Position numbers and translations under genes: made by a program
DNA from: Planctomycetota bacterium
GTDB lineage: Bacteria; Planctomycetota; Phycisphaerae; Phycisphaerales; SM1A02
DNA length: 64,000 bases
Assembly (NCBI GenBank): GCA_016872835.1
Contig: VGYX01000011.1
Span: 38,080 to 102,079 of the forward strand
Reading direction: 5' to 3'
Part shown: positions 7,905 through 17,748 of the stretch, piece after piece
How positions within the stretch are numbered: the first letter of the stretch is position 1
Layout: each line of letters begins with the position of its first letter
Notes under the pieces: model-generated
Told to the model about the DNA's origin: nothing
Databases searched by the model: none
Seen by the model: only the letters and a program-made list of their open reading frames with translations

Positions 7905-9737
7905 TCAGGCCATCGCGGCCTGGAGACCGTGGAAAGCACGGAACTTCGCGGCACCCTCCTTGGTGAAGTAGAAGTCGAGCAGGCGCGAGGGCATGATTCG
8001 GAGATCCATGTAGATCAGCGCGTCGACCACATTGCCGAAGTCGGGATCCACGTTGAACGCGATCACCTTCGCGTTCAGGTTCAGGTACTGGCGCAGCAGC
8101 ACGGGCACGCTTCGGCCGCCCGCCTCGATCTCGCGGACCAGACGCTCCACGTCGTCCATGTTGCGCACCACCGCGCGCGTGTGCTCGGGATCCCAGTCCA
8201 CGAAGGGCGTGGTGTCCGGCGGATTGCGCGGACGCACGGACTCCGCGAACGCGCCGACCGCTCGATAGCGCGACAGGAACGCCATCATCAGCTTCTTCGA
8301 CATGCTCTGATACTCGTCGCTGATGCTGACGGGGCCGAACATGATCGTGTAGCGCGGGTCGCGCACCGCCACCGCCGCGAGGCCCTTCCACAGCAGCAGC
8401 AGCGGCGCGGGCCGTCGCTGCCACGCCGGCGAGACCCAACTGCGACCCAGTTCCAACGCCGGACCGAGCGACGCCACGGCCGAGGGCGGATACGCGAAGA
8501 GTGTGCTGGTGTAGAGACCATCGAGGCCCTGCTCAGACAGGATCCTGTCGGTGAAGCCGAGCCGGTAGCCGCCCACCACCTCGTGCGATCGCGCGTTCCA
8601 CACGAGCAGCTGCTCGTAGCGCGCATCGAAACGATCGATGTCGATCGCCTGTCCCGTGCCCTCGCCGACCGAGCGGAACGCGATCTCGCGCAGGCGGCCG
8701 ATCTCCAGCATGGTGAGCGGAATGCGCTCGCTGTGCGTGAGATAGACCTCGAACTCGCCCGACCGCAGCAGCAGATCGCTCGCGGGGAGCTTCGCGAGTT
8801 CCGCCGCGAACTCCGCGGCCTCGTGCTGCGGCCGCTCGGGCACCGGCAGCGGCGAAAGCACGTTGGGTCCACCGCGGCGAGGCTTCTCGAGCCGTGTTCG
8901 CAGCAGGTAGGTCCGCACGCGCAGGTAGCGCATCGCGTCGTTCTCGTCGCCCTGCGCCAGGAGTTCATCGGCGGGAATCGGCGTGCCGACCACCAGGCGG
9001 ATCGCGCGACCCTGCATCCGGTAGTACTCGCGTGCCAGCAGCAGCGTGCGCAGCATGGGGTGGATGAGGCCGATCAGCTGGAAGAGCCAGCTGTTGCCGC
9101 CGTTCACGAACACCGGCATCACGGTGGCACCGGTGCGGCGCACCACGCGCGCGACCTGCGTCTGCCAGTGACCGTCGATGGAGTGCCAGCGGCCCCAGCG
9201 GATGTGGCTCACCTCGCCCGCCGGGAACACGCAGACGCAGTGCCCATCCTTCAGCCACTCCACCACCTGCCGCAGCGAGCGGCGATTCGTGCCCTGACTG
9301 TCCTGCTCGTTCAGCACGCTCGCCACGAACACGCGGCCCTGCACCACAGGCAGGTCGGCCATCAGGCGGTTCGCGATGAACTTCACGTCCGGACGGACGC
9401 GCTCCATCATGGAGGCGAGCACCTGCGGATCGGCGCCTCCGTAGGCGTGGTTTGCGACCACCAGCAGCGGGCCGGTGCGCGGAATGCGTTCAAGATCGTC
9501 GTCGGTCACCACGCCGCGAAGACCGGTCACCCGGTTCAGGCGCTCCAGTTCGGTGCCCTCGCGCGGCAGCTCGTTGCAGCGACGCTGCAGACGGCGGATC
9601 AGGTGCAGCCCGACGATTCGGTCGATGAACGGTGCAAGCAGCCACCAGGCCCACCGCAGTGGCGCGGGGCCGCCGATCGGGGGAAGGCGTGGGCCGATCT
9701 CGTCTCGCGTGACCACCGGCGGAAGGCTATCCGCCAT
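7905..9737 (-). CDS. Fused lysophospholipid acyltransferase and GNAT-type acyltransferase
   Basis: A 610-residue two-domain protein. The N-terminal half is a PlsC-type acyltransferase with NHAYGGAD (HX4D, catalytic His97), a VFPAGEVS substrate motif and a hydrophobic anchor near residues 25-45. The C-terminal half (about residues 320-520) resembles the OlsB/hemolysin GNAT-like acyltransferase family, with YEQLLVWNARSHEVVGGYRLGFTD and later GPVSISDEYQSMSKKLM. OlsB-like enzymes add the first acyl chain to ornithine and PlsC/OlsA-like domains add the second, so one polypeptide could make an aminolipid. That pairing is an inference; the substrates are not proven. The start at ATG 9737 was chosen over longer upstream codons. 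Confidence 0.85.
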   Translation of the reverse strand: MADSLPPVVTRDEIGPRLPPIGGPAPLRWAWWLLAPFIDRIVGLHLIRRLQRRCNELPREGTELERLNRVTGLRGVVTDDDLERIPRTGPLLVVANHAYGGADPQVLASMMERVRPDVKFIANRLMADLPVVQGRVFVASVLNEQDSQGTNRRSLRQVVEWLKDGHCVCVFPAGEVSHIRWGRWHSIDGHWQTQVARVVRRTGATVMPVFVNGGNSWLFQLIGLIHPMLRTLLLAREYYRMQGRAIRLVVGTPIPADELLAQGDENDAMRYLRVRTYLLRTRLEKPRRGGPNVLSPLPVPERPQHEAAEFAAELAKLPASDLLLRSGEFEVYLTHSERIPLTMLEIGRLREIAFRSVGEGTGQAIDIDRFDARYEQLLVWNARSHEVVGGYRLGFTDRILSEQGLDGLYTSTLFAYPPSAVASLGPALELGRSWVSPAWQRRPAPLLLLWKGLAAVAVRDPRYTIMFGPVSISDEYQSMSKKLMMAFLSRYRAVGAFAESVRPRNPPDTTPFVDWDPEHTRAVVRNMDDVERLVREIEAGGRSVPVLLRQYLNLNAKVIAFNVDPDFGNVVDALIYMDLRIMPSRLLDFYFTKEGAAKFRAFHGLQAAMA

Positions 9738-9797
9738 CGGCTTTGGTCCTGTCACGCCATGCTCAGGATTCGGTGAGGGCCGTGAAGCCTTCAGAAG

Positions 9798-9872
9798 TGA
9801 CCCCAAGGGGATTCGAACCCCTGTCCCCACCGTGAAAGGGTGGTGTCCTAGACCGGGCTAGACGATGGGGCC
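9798..9872 (-). tRNA. tRNA-Glu (UUC)
   Basis: A 75-base cloverleaf. The acceptor pairs GGCCCCA with TGGGGTC, and the anticodon stem is CCACC/GGTGG with loop CT-TTC-AC. The T arm AGGGGTTCGAATCCCCT is perfect. The discriminator is A and the 3' CCA is not encoded. Confidence 0.97.
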
Positions 9873-10016
9873 GGTCGGGCGAGCGGCGAAGCATACGCCA
9901 ACGGTTGCCCGAAAGCGACGGCGGGCAAAGGCGGCGCAGGCCCCCGCTCTTCCTGGAGAGAAAGAGCCCGTGGAGGCGGGCCTCGAGCCACCACCCACGT
10001 TGCCGAGAGAAAGAAA

Positions 10017-10077
10017 CAGAGCCCGCGGAGGCGGGCTCTGAAGCATGTCTCGCGCGGCGGCGGAGGCCGCCGCCTCA
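10017..10077. repeat. 61-base hairpin module, copy 1
   Basis: Contains two stem-loops: AGAGCCCGC-GGA-GGCGGGCTCT and a GGCGGCGG/CCGCCGCC stem. It differs from copy 2 at two of 61 positions. Confidence 0.9.
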
Positions 10078-10118
10078 TTCTGCATCGCGGTCGCGAAATC
10101 CGCCGCACTTTCCAGCAA

Positions 10119-10179
10119 CAGAGCCCGCGGAGGCGGGCTCTGAAGCAAGTCTCACGCGGCGGCGGAGGCCGCCGCCTCA
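10119..10179. repeat. 61-base hairpin module, copy 2
   Basis: The same two stem-loops as copy 1. On the minus strand it begins five bases after the 3' end of tRNA-Glu (CUC), where a transcription terminator or processing structure would sit. Confidence 0.9.
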
Positions 10180-10184
10180 ATCAG

Positions 10185-10259
10185 TGACCCCAAGGGGATT
10201 TGAACCCCTGTCCCATCCGTGAGAGGGATGTGTCCTGGACCGGGCTAGACGATGGGGCC
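10185..10259 (-). tRNA. tRNA-Glu (CUC)
   Basis: A 75-base cloverleaf with the same acceptor stem as the neighbouring tRNA-Glu. The anticodon stem is CATCC/GGATG with loop CT-CTC-AC and the T arm is AGGGGTTCAAATCCCCT. No encoded CCA. The close sequence match to the UUC gene suggests tandem duplication. Confidence 0.97.
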
Positions 10260-10303
10260 AGGGTTGGGAAGGATAGCCGGAACCTCGAAAGGCCTCAACC
10301 CTG

Positions 10304-10309
10304 TAAGTT
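10304..10309 (+). promoter_or_regulatory. Candidate -10 element of a leaderless mRNA
   Basis: TAAGTT ends six bases before the ATG at 10316. No Shine-Dalgarno sequence lies between them. Confidence 0.4.
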
Positions 10310-10315
10310 CATCGC

Positions 10316-10960
10316 ATGCGGCCGCTTCTGCTCTGCCCGACCCGCTTCGAGAACGGCCATGTCCGTTCTTTGGCCCGCCACTTGGGCACCGAGTGCCAGG
10401 TCATCGGGGTGGGGTGCGGATGCGAGACCCTGCTCCGACGCATCGCCGAGGCGCACCCCGGACCCCGCACCGTGCTGCTGGCGGGCATCGCCGGCGCGCT
10501 GCGTGACCATGCGACGGTAGGTCGGGCGTTCCTCGCCGAGCGCGTGATCGACGAACTCGGCGCGGTCCATCTTCCGACGATCGTCTCGGGCATGGATCGG
10601 CTGCCGCTGACCTGCTCGCGCGACGTGGTGGTGGGCGAGGCCGCGCGTGAGGCCACGGCGGCGCGGACCGGCGCGGCGATGGTGGACATGGAGTCGGGGC
10701 CCTTCGCGCGCGTGGCGCAATCGTGCGGTTGGCGATGGGGCGTGCTGCGCGGCATCAGCGACGACGCGGCGCGCGAACTTCCACATGAGGTGATGCGTTG
10801 GCTGCGCCTGGACGGCGGGACCAACTGGGGCAATCTTGCGATCGATCTGGTGACCAAGCCGCGACTCTGGTCGCCGGTCGCAGCGATGGTGCGACACGCC
10901 AACGCCGCCATGCACAGCGTGCACGACGCACTACCTGCCCTGCTGCGAGGCACGCCATGA
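10316..10960 (+). CDS. Nucleoside phosphorylase superfamily protein
   Basis: A 214-residue protein resembling the purine nucleoside phosphorylase / MTA-SAH nucleosidase fold. AGIAGAL fits the phosphate-binding loop, MVDMESGPFARVA holds the conserved Glu that binds the ribose, and RGISDDA carries the catalytic-type Asp. It is shorter than classical MTA/SAH nucleosidases (about 230), and the substrate (futalosine, hopanoid precursor or adenosylhomocysteine) cannot be fixed from sequence alone. Its TGA overlaps the nadD ATG, so the two are translationally coupled, which may hint at nucleotide or NAD salvage. Confidence 0.78.
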   Translation: MRPLLLCPTRFENGHVRSLARHLGTECQVIGVGCGCETLLRRIAEAHPGPRTVLLAGIAGALRDHATVGRAFLAERVIDELGAVHLPTIVSGMDRLPLTCSRDVVVGEAAREATAARTGAAMVDMESGPFARVAQSCGWRWGVLRGISDDAARELPHEVMRWLRLDGGTNWGNLAIDLVTKPRLWSPVAAMVRHANAAMHSVHDALPALLRGTP

Positions 10961-11583
10961 GCGCCATCACGCTGGTGTACGGCGGAAGCTTCGATCCACC
11001 GCACGCGGTGCACACACGCATCGCAAGCCAAGCCGCGGATGCCGTGGGTGCGCGACGAATCGTGGTGATTCCCGCGGGCGTGAATCCACAGCGGCGCGAC
11101 GCGCCCCCCGCGGCGCCCGAACACCGACTGGCGATGTCACGACTGGCCTTCGCGGCGGAGCCACGCGCCACCATCGACGATCGCGAGATCCGCCGCGCCG
11201 GCCCCAGCTACACCGTCGACACGCTGGAATCGCTGGCTCGCGAGCAGCCGTCCGAGCGATTCCGGCTGCTGCTGGGCGGCGATCAGGCGCTCAACTTCAC
11301 CACATGGCGGAACCCCGACCGCATCGAGTCGCTTGCCGAACCGGTCGTGGTGCCGCGTCCCCCGCTTGATGCCGACGCGCTGCGTGCGGCGCTTCGTGAA
11401 CGCATGGGTGAGCACGCGCGGCGATGGATGGATCGTGTCCTGCCGATCGCGCCGGTCGACGCAAGCAGCACGCAGGCACGCGCGCAACTCGCGCGCGGCG
11501 AACGCCCGTCGCCGGTTGTGGTCGCCCCCGCGGTGGTCGACTATGCGCTGCGGCACGGCCTGTACCGGCCGGCCGCGCGTTGA
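10957..11583 (+). CDS. nadD: Nicotinate-nucleotide adenylyltransferase
   Basis: A 208-residue enzyme that transfers AMP from ATP to nicotinate mononucleotide in NAD synthesis. The N-terminal nucleotidyltransferase motif reads GGSFDPPHAVH (usual form GGTFDPxHxGH, with V in place of the second G). It is followed by RLAMSRLAFA, SYTVDTLESLA, LLGGDQALNFTTW and the late SSTQARA, which matches the ISSTxIR motif. Starts at the ATG overlapping the preceding stop (ATGA). Length is typical. Confidence 0.93.
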   Translation: MSAITLVYGGSFDPPHAVHTRIASQAADAVGARRIVVIPAGVNPQRRDAPPAAPEHRLAMSRLAFAAEPRATIDDREIRRAGPSYTVDTLESLAREQPSERFRLLLGGDQALNFTTWRNPDRIESLAEPVVVPRPPLDADALRAALRERMGEHARRWMDRVLPIAPVDASSTQARAQLARGERPSPVVVAPAVVDYALRHGLYRPAAR

Positions 11584-11589
11584 GTTGCA

Positions 11590-12546
11590 TCACCAGGGCT
11601 CTTCGAACAGCAGGTGCACCACGGGCATGCGGCCTCGCATCGGCAGGTCCGCGAGTTCCTCGGGCCGCTCGTCGAAGGCCACGCGGTCCAGCGTGTAGAA
11701 GCTCTGGAAGGACCAGCGCCCGTCGGCCTCGAGACGGCACGCGGCCAGGCGCTCGACCTCGGCCACGCTGCCAGCGGTGGCCCACATGGTCACGTAGGCG
11801 CCGCCGCCCTCGCCGCGGGCATCGCGACAGAGCGCGATGCCGTACCACAGCGTGTTGCCGAGTTCGCGGCCACCCTCGTCCAGATTGGTCTCGCGATCCA
11901 CGTCGATCTCGAGCGCCCATCGCTCGCGCAACTGCAGCAGCACCTCGTCGAGGTCCGGGCTCTGGTCGTCGTCGATCTGGAGAACCTCGCGGACCTGGGA
12001 CGGCGGCCCCTCCTCGTCGAGATCCTCGGGCCAGGTCTCCTCGACCTCGCGCAGCGAGTGACGACGAAGCATGCGCTCCACGCGGTCCTTCATGTCCTCG
12101 GGCACATGGATCAGCAGGCCCTTCCAGCTGTCGAGGAACACCTCGACGAAGGGTTCCTCGGCGTTGGCACCGACACCCACGCTCGCGTCCTCCAGGATCA
12201 CCGGCTCGAACGCCTCCCACGTGTCGAGGAAATCCTCGAAGGGCACCGGACGCTGCGCGATGTAGACGTCCATGCTTCGGTAGGCGTCGCGGCTTCCGAC
12301 TTCCACGATGGGCGTGATCTCGTCGGGCAGCAGGCCGAACGCCTCGCGCACCAGTCCGACCATGCGGTCATGGCTCGCCACGACATGGAAGCTCCAGCAG
12401 TCCGGCTCGCCGTCCTCGCCCTCGTGGAACTCCAGCGTGTAGCCCTGCGTGGGCACCGGAAGGTTCAGGGGCTCGATGCCGAGGGGCAGCGCGAAGGAGC
12501 CGAGGACCGCGCGCTGGAGATCTGTGCGAAGCTTGTAGTTGCGCAT
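11590..12546 (-). CDS. Conserved hypothetical protein, acidic
   Basis: A 318-residue, strongly acidic protein with no signal peptide, membrane helix or known motif. The N-terminus (MRNYKLRTDLQRAVLGSFALPLGIEPLNLP) is followed by a segment on conflict-of-two-values themes (EITPIVEVGSRDAYRSMDVYIAQRPVPFEDFLDTWEAFE) and a second half with EVLLQLRERWALEIDVDRETNLDEGGRELGNTLWYGIAL. Probably cytoplasmic. It stands alone, convergent with nadD, with a TACCAT -10-like element 23 bases before its ATG. Function unknown. The long, well-behaved frame and codon use make it a real gene. Confidence 0.75.
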   Translation of the reverse strand: MRNYKLRTDLQRAVLGSFALPLGIEPLNLPVPTQGYTLEFHEGEDGEPDCWSFHVVASHDRMVGLVREAFGLLPDEITPIVEVGSRDAYRSMDVYIAQRPVPFEDFLDTWEAFEPVILEDASVGVGANAEEPFVEVFLDSWKGLLIHVPEDMKDRVERMLRRHSLREVEETWPEDLDEEGPPSQVREVLQIDDDQSPDLDEVLLQLRERWALEIDVDRETNLDEGGRELGNTLWYGIALCRDARGEGGGAYVTMWATAGSVAEVERLAACRLEADGRWSFQSFYTLDRVAFDERPEELADLPMRGRMPVVHLLFEEPW

Positions 12547-12638
12547 GTCGGGAACCGAAGTCGACCCTGATGGTAGCGCGGTGATCGCTCCGGCCCTAAC
12601 GCAAAATGTGCTCGAAATTCCCGACGGAACCGGGTGAG

Positions 12639-13354
12639 TCAGTCGCCCAGATAGGCTTCCTGCACGCGGCGATCCTGCAGCAGCTCGGCACCCGTGCCGG
12701 CCAGCGTGATGCGACCCGTCTCCATCACGTAGGCGCGATCGGACAGCCGCAGCGCGGCGCGCGCGTTCTGCTCGACCAGCAGGATCGTCATGCCCTCGGC
12801 GCGAAGCTGTTTCACCGCCTCGAAGATGCGCGCCACCAGGATCGGCGCGATCCCCATGCTCGGCTCGTCCATCATGAGCATGCGCGGACGACTCATGAGC
12901 GCGCGACCGATCGCGAGCATCTGCTGCTCACCGCCCGACAGCGTGCCGCCCTGCTGCTTCTCTCGATCACGCAGGATCGGGAAGAGCGCATGCACGTGAT
13001 GCAGATCCTTCGTGATGCCGTCGCGATCGTTGCGTCGATAGGCGCCCATCTCCAGGTTCTCGCGCACCGTCAGGCGCGGGAAGATGCGCCGACCCTCGGG
13101 CACGTGCGCAAGACCGCACGCCACCACCTCGTGCGCGGGCAGCGCGCCCAGATCGCGGCCCTCGAAGCGCAGCGAACCTGCGCGCGCCCGAAGGATGCGC
13201 GAGATGCATCGCAGCGTGCTGCTCTTGCCCGCGCCATTGGCGCCGATCAGGCTCACGATCTCGCCGGCACGCACCTCCAGGCCGACCTCGTGCAGCACGT
13301 CGATCGGGCCGTAGCCCGCGCAGAGTCCCTGCACCTGCAGCATCGCGGCGCCGC

Positions 13355-13358
<4 letters not shown>
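12639..13358 (-). CDS. livF: Branched-chain amino acid ABC transporter ATP-binding protein LivF
   Basis: A 239-residue ABC ATPase, one of the two cytoplasmic ATPases of the hydrophobic amino acid (HAAT) importer. Walker A is GANGAGKSST, the signature is TLSGGEQQMLAIGRAL, Walker B is MLMMDEPSMG, and LVEQNA carries the H-loop region. FPRLTVRENLEMG and GRRIFP are typical LivF signatures. ATGA overlap with the livG stop. Last gene of the livKHMGF operon. Confidence 0.95.
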
Positions 13359-14391
<1,033 letters not shown>

Positions 14392-14395
<4 letters not shown>

Positions 14396-15417
14396 GAGCC
14401 ACCTCCCGCGCGTTCCAGCCGTGCAGGCAGCAGACCATCGGGCCGCACGCGCATCATGACCATCAGCACCACGCCGAACACGAGGTACTTCCAGTTGTTC
14501 GGGCTGCCGAGCACGTTGCTTGGGTTCACGATGCCCTGCGCCTGCAGCCAGCTGGCCAGCTTGGGCAGCGCGATGTTGGCCACGCCGATCATGGTCAGCG
14601 CACCCACCAGCACGCCGTCGATCGAGCCCATGCCGCCGACGATCACGATGCAGAGCGCCAGGATGCTGATCTGGAAGTCGTAGTTGCCTGGTTCGCCGGT
14701 GCTCTGGTAGAGGCTCGCCCACAACCCGCCGGCCAGCGCGGCCAGCGCGGCACCCGTGGCGAAGGCGTACATCTTCACGGGAATCGGCGTGATGCCCATG
14801 CAACTCGCCGCCAGCTGATCCTCGCGCACGGCCAGCCACGCGCGGCCGGTGCGACTGCGCTCCAGGTTCCGGCAGAGCTTCACCGCCAGCACCAACAGCG
14901 CCAGGAAGAGCCAGTACCACGGCCGCTCGTCGGTTCCGAACTCGCCCACCACAGGCAGGCTTGGTGCGGGCAAGGGATTGATGCCCTGCGTGCCCTTCGT
15001 GATCGCGTCCAGGTTCTTCATCACGTCCTGCACGATCTCGCCGAAGCCCAGCGTGACGATCGCCAGATAGTCGCCACGCAGGCCCAGTGTGGGCGCGCCC
15101 AGCAGGAAGCCGGCCAGCGCCCCCGCGACCGCGGTGACCCCGAGCGCAGGCCAGAAACCGATCTGGAACGGATAGATGTCGCAGGTCGAGATCGCGAAGG
15201 CGTAGGCGCCGATCGCCATGAACGCCGCCATGCCCAGATGCAGCAGGCCCGTGAAACCCGTGACCACGTTCAGGCCCAACCCAAGCAGCGCGAAGACCAG
15301 CACGCCACGCATCGGGTCAAGCAGATTCAGGCCGAGCGGCCGATCAAGCAGACCAAGCAGCACCGCGCCGGCGAGCATGATCCATCCAGGCTGCAGGAAT
15401 CGACGCGGCGCAGCCAT
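14392..15417 (-). CDS. livM: Branched-chain amino acid ABC transporter permease LivM
   Basis: A 341-residue inner-membrane permease with about ten hydrophobic segments. Family marks are GLGLNVVTGFTGLLHLGMAAFMAIGAYAFA, LGAPTLGLRGDYLAIVTLGFGEIV (the EAA-like coupling region, which contacts the ATPases) and GGMGSIDGVLVGAL. Works with LivH as the transmembrane channel of the HAAT importer. It starts at an ATG whose last base context overlaps the livH stop (TGATG). Confidence 0.93.
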
Positions 15418-16451
15418 CAGACCTTGTCCCTCAGCTTGGCGCCAAGCAGGCCGCTTGGGCGAAACACGAGCGTGGCGATCAGGATCGCGAACACCACCGA
15501 GTTGGTCCAGCGCGCCTCGATGTAGCCGTCGCTCAAAGCGCGCGCCACGCCGATCAGCAGACCACCCACCACCGCGCCCGGCATGCTTCCGATGCCGCCG
15601 AGCACCGCGGCCGTGAACGCGTCCATGCCGGTTCGATAGCCCATCTGGAAGCTGATCGTGTTGTTGTAAAGCGCGTAGATCACGCTGGCGAATCCGCCAA
15701 GCGCGCCGCCGATCACGAAGGTCGCACCGATCACGCGATCGACGTTGATGCCCATGAGCGACGCGGCCGTGGGGTTCTGCGCCACCGCACGCATGGCCTT
15801 CCCAAGGCGCGTGGAGCGCACCAGCACCGTCAGCGCCACCATCAGCGGCAGCGTGACGCTCCACACCATCAGGTCACTCGAGGTGAAGTTCAGGCGCCAT
15901 GCGTCCGGCAGCAGGCTGTTGTCCGACACGAGCGCAGGAAAGTCCTTCGGCGCCGCGGCCGCCACGCCGCCGCCGAACACCTGCATGGGCAGCCCGCCCC
16001 AGAAGAGCGAGAGGTTCACCAGCACGAAGCTGCAGCCGATCGCGCTCACCAGCAGCGTGAGCTTCGGCGCCGAGCGCAGCGGTCGGTACACCGCGCGGTC
16101 GATCGACCAGTTCAACGCCGCACAGAAGGTCGCAGCGGTCACGAGCAGCAGGATCACGCCGGTCAGACCGCCCACACCTGACCACATCTCCATGCCCAGC
16201 GCGCCGGCGACCGTGAGCGCCATGAACGATCCGAGCGTGCACAGGTCACCGTGCGCGAAGTTGATCAACTCGATGATGCCGTACACCATCGTGTAGCCGA
16301 TCGCGATCAGCGCGATGATCATGCCGTTCGAGAGGCCCGTGACGAGCTGCTGACCGAGCACGCCTGCACCGGCATCCGAGCCAGCGTCGGCATGCGCAAA
16401 CGCGGCAAGAGCCAGCGGCGCCAACGCGGACAGATGCTGGATCGCGCGCAC
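15417..16451 (-). CDS. livH: Branched-chain amino acid ABC transporter permease LivH
   Basis: A 344-residue permease. The GTG start at 16451 gives an extra hydrophobic, signal-like N-terminus ending in Ala residues (to about 22) before the normal LivH core QLVTGLSNGMIIALIAIGYTMVYGIIELINFAHGD. Later, AVAQNPTAASLMGINVDRVIGATF is the coupling segment and AAVLGGIGSMPGAVVGGLLIG is typical. LivH is usually about 300 residues, so the extension or the start codon deserves care. It lies 20 bases after livK. Confidence 0.9.
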   Translation of the reverse strand: MRAIQHLSALAPLALAAFAHADAGSDAGAGVLGQQLVTGLSNGMIIALIAIGYTMVYGIIELINFAHGDLCTLGSFMALTVAGALGMEMWSGVGGLTGVILLLVTAATFCAALNWSIDRAVYRPLRSAPKLTLLVSAIGCSFVLVNLSLFWGGLPMQVFGGGVAAAAPKDFPALVSDNSLLPDAWRLNFTSSDLMVWSVTLPLMVALTVLVRSTRLGKAMRAVAQNPTAASLMGINVDRVIGATFVIGGALGGFASVIYALYNNTISFQMGYRTGMDAFTAAVLGGIGSMPGAVVGGLLIGVARALSDGYIEARWTNSVVFAILIATLVFRPSGLLGAKLRDKV

Positions 16452-16471
16452 GGATCAGCCCGCGGCCAGGG

Positions 16472-17656
16472 TCACTGGCCGAGCACCTTCACGAACTGGA
16501 ACTTGCCGCCCTCGACGGTCTGGCCGCTCATGATGCGGCTCGTCGTGTCGCCGTTCTCGTCGAAGCTCCACGTGCCCAGCGCGCCGTCGAAGTCCTTCGT
16601 GGCCCGCACGGCATCGAGCACACCGGCGCGCGTCTTCTCCTTGGCGCGCTTCAGCGCGTCCAGCAACACGCGGCCGGCCTCGTAGCCGTAGAGCGCGTAG
16701 GCCTCAGGCTCCACCTTGTAGCGCGCCGTGTAGGCCTCGCGGAACTTCGCGCCGCGGCCGGTCAGCTGGTTCGCGGGCAGGCCCCCGAAGGTGATGTAGG
16801 TGCGGCCCTCCAGGCTGTCCGCTCCTGCGGCCAGGATGAAGGCCTCCTCGAAGCAGCCGTCCGGCACCATGTACTTCGCCTCCACGCCCGCGGAGCGCAG
16901 ATCCTTCGCGATCTGACCCGCGTTGGTCTGCGTGGTGCCGCCGAAGTAGACGAGTTCCGCGCCGGACGCCTTGATCTTGTTCGCCAGCGCCTTGTAGTTG
17001 CTCGCCTTCGGATCGATGCCCTCGCGGCCGAGCACCTTCAGTCCGAGCTCCTTCGCGCGCTTCTCGAACACGTCGGCGATGCCCTTGCCGTAGAGCTCGC
17101 GGTCGTCGAGCAGGTAGACGGACTTGCAGCCGAGCTCCTTCGCCCACTCGGCGGCCACACGGCCCTGCAGGTCGTCGGTGGGGACCACGCGGAAGTAGTT
17201 GATCTTGCCGCTCGGGCGATAGATGCGCGGCTCATTCGCCTCGCCCATGCCCGGCTTCGTCAGGCCCGGATAGGTGTTGCCCGGGCTGATCATGACCAGG
17301 CCCGCCTTGTTCAGGATCGGCATGCTGATCTTGCTCGCGCCCGAGTTGTAGGTGCCGATGTAGCCGATCACGCTCTCGTCGCGCACGGCCTTGTTGGCGT
17401 TCTGCGCCTCGACCGCCGGATCCCAGTTGCCGCGCTGCGGACTCGCGTCGTCCATGTCCTCGTACTCGATCTTGAAGCCGTCCACCTGGCCGCCGACCTC
17501 GTCGATGGCCATCTTGATGCCGTTGACCATGCTGGTGGTCTGCGCGTTGGCGCTGCCGGTGCGCGGCAGGCTGCTCACGACCTTCAGCGTGCCTCCGGCG
17601 AGCGCCAGCGGAGCGAGGGCAAGCGACAGGAGCGACGAGAGGATTCGGGTGTTCAT
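16472..17656 (-). CDS. livK: Branched-chain amino acid ABC transporter substrate-binding protein
   Basis: A 394-residue periplasmic binding protein. The first 20 residues form a signal peptide ending ALAGG. The body matches the leucine/isoleucine/valine-binding fold (peripla_BP_6): LPRTGSANAQTTSMVNGIKMAIDEVGG, VIGYIGTYNSGASKISMPILNKAGLVMISPGNTYPGLT (the serine/threonine ligand loop) and YLLDDRELYGKGIAD. It captures the amino acid for LivHMGF. First gene of the operon, preceded by a TATATT -10-like element. Confidence 0.93.
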   Translation of the reverse strand: MNTRILSSLLSLALAPLALAGGTLKVVSSLPRTGSANAQTTSMVNGIKMAIDEVGGQVDGFKIEYEDMDDASPQRGNWDPAVEAQNANKAVRDESVIGYIGTYNSGASKISMPILNKAGLVMISPGNTYPGLTKPGMGEANEPRIYRPSGKINYFRVVPTDDLQGRVAAEWAKELGCKSVYLLDDRELYGKGIADVFEKRAKELGLKVLGREGIDPKASNYKALANKIKASGAELVYFGGTTQTNAGQIAKDLRSAGVEAKYMVPDGCFEEAFILAAGADSLEGRTYITFGGLPANQLTGRGAKFREAYTARYKVEPEAYALYGYEAGRVLLDALKRAKEKTRAGVLDAVRATKDFDGALGTWSFDENGDTTSRIMSGQTVEGGKFQFVKVLGQ

Positions 17657-17705
17657 GGTGGTTGGGCCGTGGAGCGGGCCGGACGCACGGGGCGTCGGGT
17701 GCGCG

Positions 17706-17713
17706 AATATAGA
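17706..17713. promoter_or_regulatory. Overlapping divergent -10-like AT-rich patch
   Basis: GAATATAGA lies in the 92-base divergent gap between livK (minus) and the gene at 17749 (plus). It reads TATATT towards livK and TATAGA towards the other gene. It is the only AT-rich spot in the gap. Confidence 0.35.
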
Positions 17714-17748
17714 GTGTCGGACACGGGCGTGGTTCGCCCGACCCCCGC

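Larger units (their letters stand above)
9873..10184. other. Gene-free spacer between two tRNA-Glu genes, filled with hairpin repeats
   Basis: No credible protein gene. The stretch holds two near-identical 61-base modules and a decayed third copy near 9959-9988 (GAGCCC...GGCGGGCC with flanking AAAGAG). Small Arg/Pro-rich open frames here are products of the GC-rich repeats. Confidence 0.8.

Noticed and set aside
10017..10179. Possible CRISPR array
   Set aside because: Only two full copies, of 61 bases with internal stem-loops, and one decayed copy. There is no regular spacer length and there are no cas genes.
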